NCBI GenBank assembly: GCA_012972835.1
Contig: JABDHK010000029.1
Location: 1-64,000 of the forward strand
Reading direction: 5' to 3'
Length of the DNA: 64,000 nucleotides
Source: Chlorobiaceae bacterium
GTDB taxonomy: Bacteria; Bacteroidota; Chlorobiia; Chlorobiales; Chlorobiaceae
Both the position numbers and the translations under genes were made by a program. Positions 24,920-33,617 of the stretch are shown here, piece by piece; position 1 is the first letter of the stretch, and the number at the start of each line of letters is the position of its first letter. Under the pieces are notes generated by a model that saw only the letters and a program-made list of their open reading frames with translations, searched no databases and was not told where the DNA came from.

Positions 24920-26829
24920 AAGAGCCTGATTTTTTCTGTCATTGAGGGTGTATCGAAACCTATCTCCCTGTACAGGTTATTCATATCTCCATGAGTTACG
25001 AAGGCGTCGGGCAGGGCGACTTTTAACACAGGACGGTAAATTCTTTTTGTGTTGAAATGGTCGATGACTGCGCTGCCAAGGCCACCAATCATGCTGTTTT
25101 CTTCAATCACAGCGAAATGGGTCGATCGTGCTGCCAGATCTTCAAGCAGCAGGGTGTCTAGCGGCTTGAGAAATCTCATGTTGACGACGGTGGCATTGAT
25201 CCCTTTATCCTGCAGTGAGTTGGCAACCTCAAGGGCTTTTGCTGTCATGTTGCCGATGCTGAGAAGCGTGAGCTCGCTGCCCTCGCGCACAATCTGCGCT
25301 GTTCCTATAGGAATGGAGCTGAAGTTTTTTTGCAGGGAGATGCCTGTGCCGTTGCCTCTCGGATAACGGATGGCAACCGGGCCGGTCAGGTCGTAGAGTG
25401 CGGTGTAGAGCATGTCGCGCAGCTCCTGCTCGTTGGCAGGGGCCATGATGACCAGGCCTGGAACGGCATGCAGATAGGAGAGGTCGAAGGCGCCATGATG
25501 GGTCGGGCCGTCTTCGCCTACAAGTCCAGCACGGTCAATGGCAAAAACAACGTGCAGATTCTGCTGTGCTACATCGTGCAGAAGCTGATCATAAGCGCGT
25601 TGCAGAAAGGTTGAATAAATGGCGAAGACCGGTTTGAACCCCTGTATGGCAAGTCCTGCGGCAAAAGTGACAGCATGAGGCTCGGCAATACCGACGTCAT
25701 AAAAACGTTTTGGCAGGGCTTTCTGGAAGAGGTCGAGTGATGTTCCACTTGGCATGGCGGCAGTAATGGCGGTAATCCGGGGATCTTTAAGGGCAAGTTC
25801 AACCAGGGCTTCGCCAAAGACCTCCTGATATTTTGGCGGGAGGGTGGTATCGGTTTTTTTAAACGATACCACGGTTGTTGTATCGAAGCCGCCGCTATGG
25901 GCGTGCCATTTGCTCTGGTCTTCTTCTGCCGGTTTGAACCCTTTTCCTTTTGTTGTGATTACATGGAGCAGTTTGGGGTGGGGAAGCTCCTGCATCTCCT
26001 TGAGAGCCTTGACCAGCTGCTCCATGTTGTGGCCATCAATCGGCCCGAAATATCTCAAACCAAGCGCCTCAAAAAATGCTCCAGGCGTCAATGCGGCTTT
26101 AAATCCCTCCTCGATTTTACGGACGGCATTTTTTGCCGTATCTCCGAGTTCATTGTTGAACAGTGATATTGATTTCCAGAGAAGTTTACGGGCCTTGTTG
26201 TAGGTTTTATTGAGGGTGATGTTGATGAGATGGGTTTTCAGACCACCGGTACTGGGTGAAATGGCCATCTGGTTGTCATTGAGGATGACAAGAACATCAC
26301 TTTTAAGATCCCCGAGGTGGTTCATGGCTTCGAAGGCCATGCCTCCAGTCATGCTGCCGTCACCTATGACAGCGACAATCTTTTCGTTGCTGCCCGCAAG
26401 ATCTCTTGCTGCAGCCATCCCGGCAGCAGCTGAAATTGAGGTGGAAGCGTGACCGGTTCCGAAAGCATCATGCGGACTTTCTGATACTTTTGGGAAGCCT
26501 GCCAGTCCACCATAGCGTCGGTTAGTTGGCATCTGTTCTTTTCTGCCGGTCAGGATTTTATGCACGTAGGCCTGATGACCGACATCCCAGATAATTTTAT
26601 CGTGGGGAGTGCTGAAAACATGATGCAGCGCAACAGTCAACTCTACGACGCCAAGGGTTGAGGCAAAATGTCCACCATTTTCAGAGACAAGCTTGATGAC
26701 CTCTTTGCGGCATTCATCTGCCAGAGTCTGAAGTTCTGGAAAAGTGAGTTTTTTAAGATCAGCTGGAGAGTGGATTCCAGACAGAAGGGTCATTTCCTGA
26801 GTAATAGGAATCGGCAGGGAGTTGCGCAT
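24898..26829 (-). CDS. dxs: 1-Deoxy-D-xylulose-5-phosphate synthase
   Basis: A thiamine-diphosphate enzyme that condenses pyruvate and glyceraldehyde 3-phosphate, the entry to the MEP isoprenoid pathway feeding carotenoids and chlorophyll phytyl/farnesyl tails. The 643-residue protein has WDVGHQAYVHKILTGR (about 82-97), the ThDP motif GDGSMTGGMAFEAMNHLG near 155, GPIDGHNMEQL near 265, a DRAGLVGEDGPTHHG motif near 430-445 and the C-terminal GGLGSAVIDH domain. Length is typical. It is transcribed toward pgpA, with overlapping ends. Confidence 0.96.
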   Translation of the reverse strand: MRNSLPIPITQEMTLLSGIHSPADLKKLTFPELQTLADECRKEVIKLVSENGGHFASTLGVVELTVALHHVFSTPHDKIIWDVGHQAYVHKILTGRKEQMPTNRRYGGLAGFPKVSESPHDAFGTGHASTSISAAAGMAAARDLAGSNEKIVAVIGDGSMTGGMAFEAMNHLGDLKSDVLVILNDNQMAISPSTGGLKTHLINITLNKTYNKARKLLWKSISLFNNELGDTAKNAVRKIEEGFKAALTPGAFFEALGLRYFGPIDGHNMEQLVKALKEMQELPHPKLLHVITTKGKGFKPAEEDQSKWHAHSGGFDTTTVVSFKKTDTTLPPKYQEVFGEALVELALKDPRITAITAAMPSGTSLDLFQKALPKRFYDVGIAEPHAVTFAAGLAIQGFKPVFAIYSTFLQRAYDQLLHDVAQQNLHVVFAIDRAGLVGEDGPTHHGAFDLSYLHAVPGLVIMAPANEQELRDMLYTALYDLTGPVAIRYPRGNGTGISLQKNFSSIPIGTAQIVREGSELTLLSIGNMTAKALEVANSLQDKGINATVVNMRFLKPLDTLLLEDLAARSTHFAVIEENSMIGGLGSAVIDHFNTKRIYRPVLKVALPDAFVTHGDMNNLYREIGFDTPSMTEKIRLFYNEAER

Positions 26830-26922
26830 ATATTTTCGGGGAGTTCTGGGTTAGGCTCATACTTTGTATGATTAACCATGTTTATGGCTTCCCGGTTCCC
26901 TTCTGCCGTTTGTTTGGCGGGG

Positions 26923-27348
26923 TTAAATACCTGAAATCTGCAGGAGAATATTCCGTTCTTGGCGTGGCCCGTCAAGTTCAACAAAAAAAAGTGACTGCCA
27001 TTGACCAAGCATCAGCTTCCCTTTTGCAAAGGGAATGGTTTCAGAGCTGTTCATGAGGAGGCCGAGCAGATGGGAGTGGGCATTGTGGCGGCCATCAATT
27101 GGATTGAGATTATGCTGGTAGTTGCCGTCTTTTGGTGCAAAGCGCTTGAGGAAGGTTTCCATATCCTCAATCAGGCGCTCCTCTTTTTCGTTGATATTAA
27201 CGAAAGCCGTTGTATGCTGGCTGATGACCGTTACCTGGCCGGCATCAAGCGCTGATGAGGTGACCGCCTCGGATACTTCATCGGTGATATCAATGATTTC
27301 AATGGGTTTTGCGGTTTGCCGTGTTATGGTCTTTAGTATGTATTGCAT
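26923..27348 (-). CDS. yjbQ: YjbQ/UPF0047 family protein (secondary thiamine-phosphate synthase-like)
   Basis: A 141-residue protein with family motifs GQVTVISQHTTAFVNINE (about 37-54), RHNAHSHLLGLLMNSSETIP (about 87-106) and LGQWQSLFFVELDGPR near 115-130. The family has weak thiamine-phosphate synthase activity in vitro, while its physiological role is open. It lies between the GH13 gene and dxs on the same strand. Product of DXS (DXP) is also a thiamine precursor, which makes the neighbourhood suggestive only. Confidence 0.85.
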   Translation of the reverse strand: MQYILKTITRQTAKPIEIIDITDEVSEAVTSSALDAGQVTVISQHTTAFVNINEKEERLIEDMETFLKRFAPKDGNYQHNLNPIDGRHNAHSHLLGLLMNSSETIPFAKGKLMLGQWQSLFFVELDGPRQERNILLQISGI

Positions 27349-27372
27349 TGGGATGAACTATCAATTGTTGCC

Positions 27373-28821
27373 TTATTTCAGAAGTGTTATGACTACTCCT
27401 TCGTGAGGATGGAGGCATAACCGGATTGTCCGGTCTTCAAAGTGAACATTCTTTCTTTTGTTATCGGCATCGGTGGTGAGAATGTTCAATTTTTCGATAG
27501 AAAGATGTTCAAGTGAAGGGTGCTGGAACTCTATGGCTATGCCTGTTGGGCAGAAATTGGCCAGCACAAAGGCATGCTCATTTTCTGTAAACCGGTGAAA
27601 TCCAAAACAAAGGGTGCTGGTTGCAACATTCAGATCGAGCCGTTCAATCATGCCCTCCTGAAAAAGCTCTGTTTTCTGAAGAACGAAAAGCTTTTTGTAG
27701 AGATCAGCCAACTCATTGTCGTTTGTTTCTGGAGCTTGACGAACAAGCTGCACAGGAACTTTCTGCTGGAATCCCTCCATCTGGTCCTGATAGATAAGAT
27801 GCATTCCGGGAGTAGTCAGCAGTACCAGAGCTCCAGCTTTGTTATTTGGACCGAGTGTTTCGGCAGCTCTTGGTTCGTCATGGTTTTCAAGAAACCGGCA
27901 AAGATGTGACTGGTAGTCCCACGCAGCTGCCAAGTGACCAGAGAGTCGTTCAACATTTGGAGGGGTACTGCAGATATAATCATAAAAGGGTTTGTCGTAG
28001 GTATAGTCAAATCCCTGTTGCTGGAGTTCCCACTCCCTGTCCCAGTAAGACTCGGCAAGAAAGATAATGTCGGGATGACGCTTCTTGACTGCTGTGATGG
28101 CATCGTGCCAGAACTCTTTTTTCATGGCACCACCGAGGTTGCTCCATGTGGAATTGAAAACGTCTTTCAGAATCAGCATGGCAACATCGCAGCGGACAGC
28201 GTCGCAGAGTGAGCTGATTTTGAACATGTTTTCAGTCATCATCCTGTGTGTTTCCGGTACTGCATAGTTGAGTTGCAGTGTGTCTGTCCAAGGAGCAAAG
28301 TAAGGATCTTTGCCGTATGCCAAATAGTTTCCCTTGATGTATTCAAAGCCGGATTCAGGGTTGTAAATCTGTTCCTCACTTGAGAGAGGAATAAAAAACT
28401 CAGGGTGTTCGGGGAGCCATACGTTGTCGAGTGCAAGGTGATTCGGTACAAAATCCAGCATGAGTTTTATACCATAGGAGTGGAGTTTTTTGCGGAAGAG
28501 AAGCAATTCCCCTTCTCCACCTAATTCTTCATTGACGGTGTATGAGGGAATGGAATATGGTGATGATACGATATCGTCGAGGTGAACATCTGGAATGTGA
28601 TCAAGGATTGAGCCTCTCAGGCCCGAATGAGATTTAGCAATTGCTTTGCTGTACTTGCTTGGTTTCCACACACCCATCAGCCATACTATGTTAAAACCGT
28701 GGGTTGAAAAGAAGGTGAACTCCTCTTCCGGAATTTTACCGAGCGTTATGGGCCGGTCGTAGGTTTTGGATAATTTTTTTAGCCAGATTCTGGTATTGAT
28801 TTCAAAAACGAGAGGAAACAT
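27373..28821 (-). CDS. GH13 alpha-amylase-family enzyme
   Basis: A (beta/alpha)8-barrel glycoside hydrolase of about 482 residues. The catalytic set is recognisable: region I DFVPNHLA, the nucleophile Asp in DAVRCDVAML, the general acid Glu in IFLAESYWD and the transition-state Asp in FLENHDEPRA. A frame extends to 28911, but the family-like start MFPLVFEINTRIWLKKL at 28821 is more likely. No signal peptide is visible, so it is cytoplasmic. Specificity (glycogen/maltodextrin handling, trehalose synthase-like or sucrose phosphorylase-like) cannot be decided from sequence alone. Confidence 0.85.
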   Translation of the reverse strand: MFPLVFEINTRIWLKKLSKTYDRPITLGKIPEEEFTFFSTHGFNIVWLMGVWKPSKYSKAIAKSHSGLRGSILDHIPDVHLDDIVSSPYSIPSYTVNEELGGEGELLLFRKKLHSYGIKLMLDFVPNHLALDNVWLPEHPEFFIPLSSEEQIYNPESGFEYIKGNYLAYGKDPYFAPWTDTLQLNYAVPETHRMMTENMFKISSLCDAVRCDVAMLILKDVFNSTWSNLGGAMKKEFWHDAITAVKKRHPDIIFLAESYWDREWELQQQGFDYTYDKPFYDYICSTPPNVERLSGHLAAAWDYQSHLCRFLENHDEPRAAETLGPNNKAGALVLLTTPGMHLIYQDQMEGFQQKVPVQLVRQAPETNDNELADLYKKLFVLQKTELFQEGMIERLDLNVATSTLCFGFHRFTENEHAFVLANFCPTGIAIEFQHPSLEHLSIEKLNILTTDADNKRKNVHFEDRTIRLCLHPHEGVVITLLK

Positions 28822-29058
28822 TACAGAAATAGTTTTTATGGTAATGTCAAATTTTGGCAAATATAACAACTCTTCAACTTGAAAATAACAGGTTATGCAA
28901 AATAAACACAAAAACTAAGCTCCAGGTTTGGGCCCTGCGCTCCCTGAATTTGCAAAAGGGGTAAAGTTATACGAAATTCAACTGGGTATTTTGGCGCTGT
29001 TTAAGGATGACGGGATCTTGGAGGGAGCGCTCTAACTGTAAACAGGTGTTCAGAAGTT

Positions 29059-31284
29059 TTGACCGATTTTTTAAATGATCTCAATGAAGTACAGCGCAAT
29101 GCCGTAATCGCAACCACAGGACCTGTTATGGTACTTGCGGGTGCCGGTTCCGGCAAGACAAGGGTGATTACCTATCGCATTGCATATCTTATCAGAAACG
29201 AGGGCGTCGATCCCCAAAATATTCTTGCCCTGACCTTTACCAACAAGGCAGCGGGCGAGATGCGGCACAGGGTTGATACCCTGTTGCATCAGGGAAGTTC
29301 CCGCGGATTGTGGATTGGTACCTTTCATTCGGTTTTTGCGCGTCTTCTCCGCAACTATATAGACCTGATTGGCTACGACCGGAATTTTTCGATTTTTGAT
29401 TCTGATGACAGTAAAAGCCTGATCCGTCAGTCAATGACTGAACTGAATATCTCTGTAGATGCAGTTCCTCTCAATACGGTTCAGGGACTGATCAGCAGAG
29501 CTAAAAACAGCTTTATTCTGCCTGCGGAGTTTCATCGAAATGCTGCGGACTATAATCAGCAGAAGGCTTCACAAATCTACGAACTCTATGCGAGGAAGCT
29601 GAAGGAGAACAATGCGCTTGATTTTGACGATCTGCTTATCAAACCGCTTGAACTTTTCAGTGTGCGTCCCGAAATACTTTCGGAGCTGCAGGACTCTTTC
29701 CGTTATATCATGATTGACGAGTATCAGGATACCAACCGGGCACAATACCTTGTGGCTAAAATGCTCGGGGCCAGGCACCGCAATATCTTTGTTGTTGGTG
29801 ACGATGCACAGTCGATCTACTCCTGGCGCGGTGCAGATATTTCAAATATCCTGAATTTTCAGGATGACTATCATGATGCCCTGACCTTTAAGCTTGTAGA
29901 GAATTATCGCAGTACAGGAACTATCCTCAAGGCAGCAAACAGTGTGATCAGCCGGAACCAGCGGCAGATTAAAAAGGAGTTGATTTCACATAGGAACGAG
30001 GGAGAGCCTTTGACGCTTATTGAGGCATACAATGAGCGGAATGAGGCTGAAAAAATTGGAGAGCATATACGCCGGATGCGCTTGAAGCAGGAGTATGAGT
30101 ATCGAAGCTTTGCTATTTTTTATCGTACCAATGCCCAGTCGAGAGTGCTTGAGGATGTTATGCGACAGAGCAAAATTCCCTACAAGATTTTTGGAAGCGT
30201 TTCGTTCTACAAGCGTAAAGAGATCAAGGATGCCGTTGCCTACCTTCGTTTTATTCTCAATGAACGTGACGGCGAATCGCTGTTGAGGATTATAAATTTC
30301 CCCCCCAGAAAAATCGGGGATGTCAGCATCGGTAAGCTTAAGGAGTTTGCTGAAGAGAAGGGAGCGAGCTTGTACGAGGCTATTCAACGGGCTGATGAGG
30401 GTGGCTTTCAGGCGCGTCTGGTCAATGCTCTCACTTCATTCTGCACTGTTATAGAGGCGCTTAAGGAGTTGGCACAGAACGGAACTGTCTATGAAGTCCT
30501 GAATGAGTTGTTCAGTTTAACCTCTATTCCTTTGCTGCTTCAGGCGGAAAACACTCCTGAGTCGTTGGCGCGCCATGAAAACCTTCAGGAACTTCTCTCG
30601 ATGGCCAGAGATTTTTCTGACCATAATCCTGATAATGGTACGCTTGGGGATTTTCTGGAGAATATCTCGCTTGCTTCCGACTATGAAGAGACGCAGGATT
30701 CTGATAATTATGTCTCATTGATGACGGTTCATGCTGCCAAAGGGCTTGAGTTTCCGGTAGTCTTTGTAACTGGCCTTGAGGAGAGGCTTTTTCCCCTGCA
30801 CTGCTATGAGCCCGAAGAGCTTGAGGAGGAACGAAGGCTTTTTTATGTTGCGGTGACAAGAGCGCAGGAGAAGATATTTCTTTCATGGGCGCAGAGCCGC
30901 TACCAGTATGGACAGCCGCACTACTGTTTAAAATCGATGTTTATTGGTGAGATTGATGCGACAATAGTAGAGACAGAGAGCGGGGTTTTACTTTCCGATC
31001 GTCCAGAGAAGGCAAAACAGGTTGGGGGGTTATCATCCTCATCAAGGGGGTATCAGCCGAAAACGGTAACTCCATCATCTGCTCCTGCCGCATCAGCAGA
31101 TCAGTCGAAGCCTTCCAAGCCTGGACTTCGTGCAGGGACGATGGTGCATCATGCTCTTTTTGGTCCGGGAACTGTGCTTGATGTTCAGGGAAGCGGCTCA
31201 AAGCAGAAAGTCAGGATAACATTTCGAAATATGGGCGAGAAGACGCTGATGGTGCAGTATGCCAATCTTAAGATTCAGTCGTAA
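29059..31284 (+). CDS. UvrD/PcrA-type superfamily 1 DNA helicase
   Basis: A 741-residue SF1A 3'-5' helicase for repair and replication-conflict processing. Motifs: Q-motif LNEVQRNAV, motif I GAGSGKTRVITYRIAYL (about 29-45), motif II IDEYQDTNRAQY, motif III GDDAQSIYSWRGAD, motif IV YRTNAQSRVLE, motif V TVHAAKGLEFPVVFVTGLEE and motif VI EERRLFYVAVTRAQE. The C-terminal tail (about 690-741) is a Tudor/SH3-like segment, GTMVHHALFGPGTVLDV, as in PcrA, where it binds RNA polymerase. Start TTG 29059; no ATG fits better. Next gene is 6 nt downstream. Confidence 0.93.
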   Translation: MTDFLNDLNEVQRNAVIATTGPVMVLAGAGSGKTRVITYRIAYLIRNEGVDPQNILALTFTNKAAGEMRHRVDTLLHQGSSRGLWIGTFHSVFARLLRNYIDLIGYDRNFSIFDSDDSKSLIRQSMTELNISVDAVPLNTVQGLISRAKNSFILPAEFHRNAADYNQQKASQIYELYARKLKENNALDFDDLLIKPLELFSVRPEILSELQDSFRYIMIDEYQDTNRAQYLVAKMLGARHRNIFVVGDDAQSIYSWRGADISNILNFQDDYHDALTFKLVENYRSTGTILKAANSVISRNQRQIKKELISHRNEGEPLTLIEAYNERNEAEKIGEHIRRMRLKQEYEYRSFAIFYRTNAQSRVLEDVMRQSKIPYKIFGSVSFYKRKEIKDAVAYLRFILNERDGESLLRIINFPPRKIGDVSIGKLKEFAEEKGASLYEAIQRADEGGFQARLVNALTSFCTVIEALKELAQNGTVYEVLNELFSLTSIPLLLQAENTPESLARHENLQELLSMARDFSDHNPDNGTLGDFLENISLASDYEETQDSDNYVSLMTVHAAKGLEFPVVFVTGLEERLFPLHCYEPEELEEERRLFYVAVTRAQEKIFLSWAQSRYQYGQPHYCLKSMFIGEIDATIVETESGVLLSDRPEKAKQVGGLSSSSRGYQPKTVTPSSAPAASADQSKPSKPGLRAGTMVHHALFGPGTVLDVQGSGSKQKVRITFRNMGEKTLMVQYANLKIQS

Positions 31285-31290
31285 CATTTT

Positions 31291-32382
31291 ATGAAGATTC
31301 TTTTTGGTGTTCAGGGAACAGGAAATGGCCATATCAGTCGCAGCCGGGAACTTGTTCGAAAGCTCAAGGAGGATGGGCATGACGTGGATGTGATCATCAG
31401 TGGCAGAAAAGAAGAGGAGTTGAAGGAGATAGAGATATTTGCTCCTTACAGGGTGATGAAAGGCATGACTCTTGTAACCTATAAGGGGAAGCTGAACTAT
31501 ATCGATACGATGTTTCAACTTGATCCGCTAAGACTGATGTCGGATATTGTCATGCTCGATACCGCAGGAACAGAGCTGATTATTACTGATTTTGATCCTA
31601 TTACATCGACGGTGGCCAAAATAAGAAATATTCCGTCTATGGGGTTCGGCCATCAGTATGCGTTCCGGTATGATGTTCCCCTGGCCAGAGGAAATATTTT
31701 TGAAAAATATACCCTGTTGAATTTTGCTTCTGCCCGTTATAATGCCGGGCTTCACTGGAGCCATTTCAATCAGCCTGTTTTTCCTCCGGTTATCCCCTCT
31801 TCGCTCTATGCCGAAAATCATAAAGCTCTTGTCAAGGAGAAGATTTTGGTTTATCTGCCTTTTGAAGAGGTGGATGATATTACCCGGTTTTTGACCTCTT
31901 TTGACGGATACAATTTTTTTATTTATGGCAAGGTGACAAATAGCCGTGATGAGGGGCATCTTCATTTCAGGTGCTATTCGCGCGAGGGATTTCTCAATGA
32001 TCTTCTGGATTGCAGTGGAGTAGTCTGTAATGCGGGATTTGAGCTTCCGGGAGAGGCGCTTCATCTTGGAAAAAAACTTCTGCTCAGGCCTCTTGATGGC
32101 CAGATTGAGCAGGAATCCAATGCTCTTGCGATGGAAGAGCTCGGCTACGGCATGGCAACCCACACTCTTGATGTTACGGTGCTTGCCGACTGGCTGCAGA
32201 AGCCTTGCCGTGAGCCGTTGCGTTATGCAAAAACGGTGGATTATATTGCAGAGTGGATAGGAAGTGGTCGGTGGGATGATCTGCGAAAATACACAGAGGC
32301 GGCATGGGGGGAAAGTTTTAACACTAAGTATCATGCATTTCAGAGATCTTGTAACGAAGTGCCGGAGTTGCCGGAGATTTGA
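31291..32382 (+). CDS. MJ1255-like glycosyltransferase (GT-B fold)
   Basis: A 363-residue protein beginning KILFGVQGTGNGHISRSREL, the N-terminal loop of MurG/MJ1255-like transferases. GVVCNAGFELPGEALHLGKK (about 249-268) forms the nucleotide-sugar-binding region, and RPLDGQIEQESNA follows. Family members are uncharacterised GT28-related enzymes; donor and acceptor are unknown. It starts 6 nt after the helicase stop and its 3' end overlaps the nitroreductase gene by 50 nt in another frame. Confidence 0.8.
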   Translation: MKILFGVQGTGNGHISRSRELVRKLKEDGHDVDVIISGRKEEELKEIEIFAPYRVMKGMTLVTYKGKLNYIDTMFQLDPLRLMSDIVMLDTAGTELIITDFDPITSTVAKIRNIPSMGFGHQYAFRYDVPLARGNIFEKYTLLNFASARYNAGLHWSHFNQPVFPPVIPSSLYAENHKALVKEKILVYLPFEEVDDITRFLTSFDGYNFFIYGKVTNSRDEGHLHFRCYSREGFLNDLLDCSGVVCNAGFELPGEALHLGKKLLLRPLDGQIEQESNALAMEELGYGMATHTLDVTVLADWLQKPCREPLRYAKTVDYIAEWIGSGRWDDLRKYTEAAWGESFNTKYHAFQRSCNEVPELPEI

Positions 32383-32911
32383 GAGCGGGGTTCCGGTTAC
32401 TGAAGAAACCCTGCGGGAGCTTGTTGAGCTTGCCTGCTATGTTCCTTCGGCAAAAAATCTTCAACCGTTGAAATTCGTGGCGGTTTCTGACTCTGCGGCA
32501 GTAGCATCTCTCTTTCCATTGCTCTCCTGGGCGGGCTATCTTGCTGATTGGCCCGGTCCAGCTGAAGGGGAACGACCCCAGGCTTATATCGTCATGCTCG
32601 GTGATCTTCATATAAGCTGTGAATTTGGATGCGATAGTGGTATTGCTGCACAGACCATTCTTCTTGGTGCAACGGCTTCAGGACTGGGCGGATGCATAGT
32701 AGCATCTCTTGATCGAGAAAAAATAAGGGGGTTGCTGAAGATTCCTGATCGTTTTTCAATTCTTATGGTTATTGCTCTCGGAAAACCTTCAGAGACGGTT
32801 GTTATTGACCAGATGTCGGATCATGATTCAGTTCGATATTTCAGGGATGCTCATGGTATTCACCATGTTCCAAAAAGGATGCTTGAGGAGACTCTTTTGA
32901 AGTTTTTTTAA
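32333..32911 (+). CDS. Nitroreductase-family FMN protein
   Basis: A protein of about 192 residues with the family opening FRDLVTKCRSCRRFESG (the Arg cluster binding FMN phosphate), AKNLQPLKFVAVSD near 43, DSGIAAQTILLGATASGLGG near 103-122 and VIALGKPSETVV near 155. Possible substrates are quinones or nitroaromatics, or it may be a BluB-like/dehydropteridine variant; not assignable. The ATG at 32333 lies inside the preceding glycosyltransferase gene, and a longer frame from 32264 lacks family support. An RBS-like AAGGAGA-type box is not evident. Confidence 0.82.
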   Translation: MHFRDLVTKCRSCRRFESGVPVTEETLRELVELACYVPSAKNLQPLKFVAVSDSAAVASLFPLLSWAGYLADWPGPAEGERPQAYIVMLGDLHISCEFGCDSGIAAQTILLGATASGLGGCIVASLDREKIRGLLKIPDRFSILMVIALGKPSETVVIDQMSDHDSVRYFRDAHGIHHVPKRMLEETLLKFF

Positions 32912-32937
32912 CCACAGTAGTTTGGTTTTCATAAGTG

Positions 32938-33522
32938 ATGATCCGAATTGACGAACTGCTCCGGGCTTATCGACAGGGCTTTTTTCCGATGTCTGACCCG
33001 AAGGATGAGAAAGTCTACTGGTGTCAGCCCTATAAAAGGGCTATTGTAGATCTGGATTCCTACAAGCCTTCCCGTGATGTGCTTCGTCTGAAAAGAAAAA
33101 AAGAGTTCAGGGTTACTGTGGACGAGGAGTTTGAGGGAGTGATAAGAGGGTGTGCGGCTCCACGAAACAGTGATCATGAAACCTGGATATCCGGGGAGAT
33201 TATGGATGCCTATGTCAAGCTTTACCAGCTCGGTCTGGCCCATAGTGTTGAAAGCTGGTATGGTGGTGAACTTGCAGGAGGACTCTATGGGATCGCCATG
33301 GGTGGAGTCTTTTTTGGAGAGTCAATGTTTTTCCGCCGTTCTTATGCATCACAGATAGCTTTTGATTACCTGGTTCTTCATTTGATAAAACGAGGCTACC
33401 TGCTGCTCGATGCCCAGATTATGAACCCTCATCTCCGCAAACTCGGTGCCGTTGAAATCGATCATGAGGAGTATATGGTGCTTCTTGCTCATGCACTCCA
33501 GGAAAAGATTGTTTTTCTCTAA
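32938..33522 (+). CDS. aat: Leucyl/phenylalanyl-tRNA-protein transferase
   Basis: Aat adds Leu or Phe to N-terminal Arg/Lys of proteins, marking them for ClpS-ClpAP in the bacterial N-degron pathway. The protein of about 194 residues shows LLRAYRQGFFPMSD at the N-terminus, TWISGEIMDAYVKLYQLGLAHSVE (about 82-105), GGLYGIAMGGVFFGESMF near 116-133 and LDAQIMNPHLRKLGAVEI near 158-175, all family-defining. The start is ATG 32938 or GTG 32935. It is the last gene of the local + strand run, followed by a 95-nt gap before the ArsA-like gene. Confidence 0.94.
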   Translation: MIRIDELLRAYRQGFFPMSDPKDEKVYWCQPYKRAIVDLDSYKPSRDVLRLKRKKEFRVTVDEEFEGVIRGCAAPRNSDHETWISGEIMDAYVKLYQLGLAHSVESWYGGELAGGLYGIAMGGVFFGESMFFRRSYASQIAFDYLVLHLIKRGYLLLDAQIMNPHLRKLGAVEIDHEEYMVLLAHALQEKIVFL

Positions 33523-33617
33523 GCAGGTGAAAAATGGTACTTTGATAAATTATAGTTTTTTCCTTTCGAAGAGGGGATGCCTTTTGGGATTATTGACCTT
33601 TAACAGAGGAGTTTTTT

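Noticed and set aside
28937-29030. 9-nt inverted repeat GCGCTCCCT / AGGGAGCGC upstream of the helicase gene
   Set aside because: The arms are 76 nt apart and short; no strong structure or known operator, likely chance.
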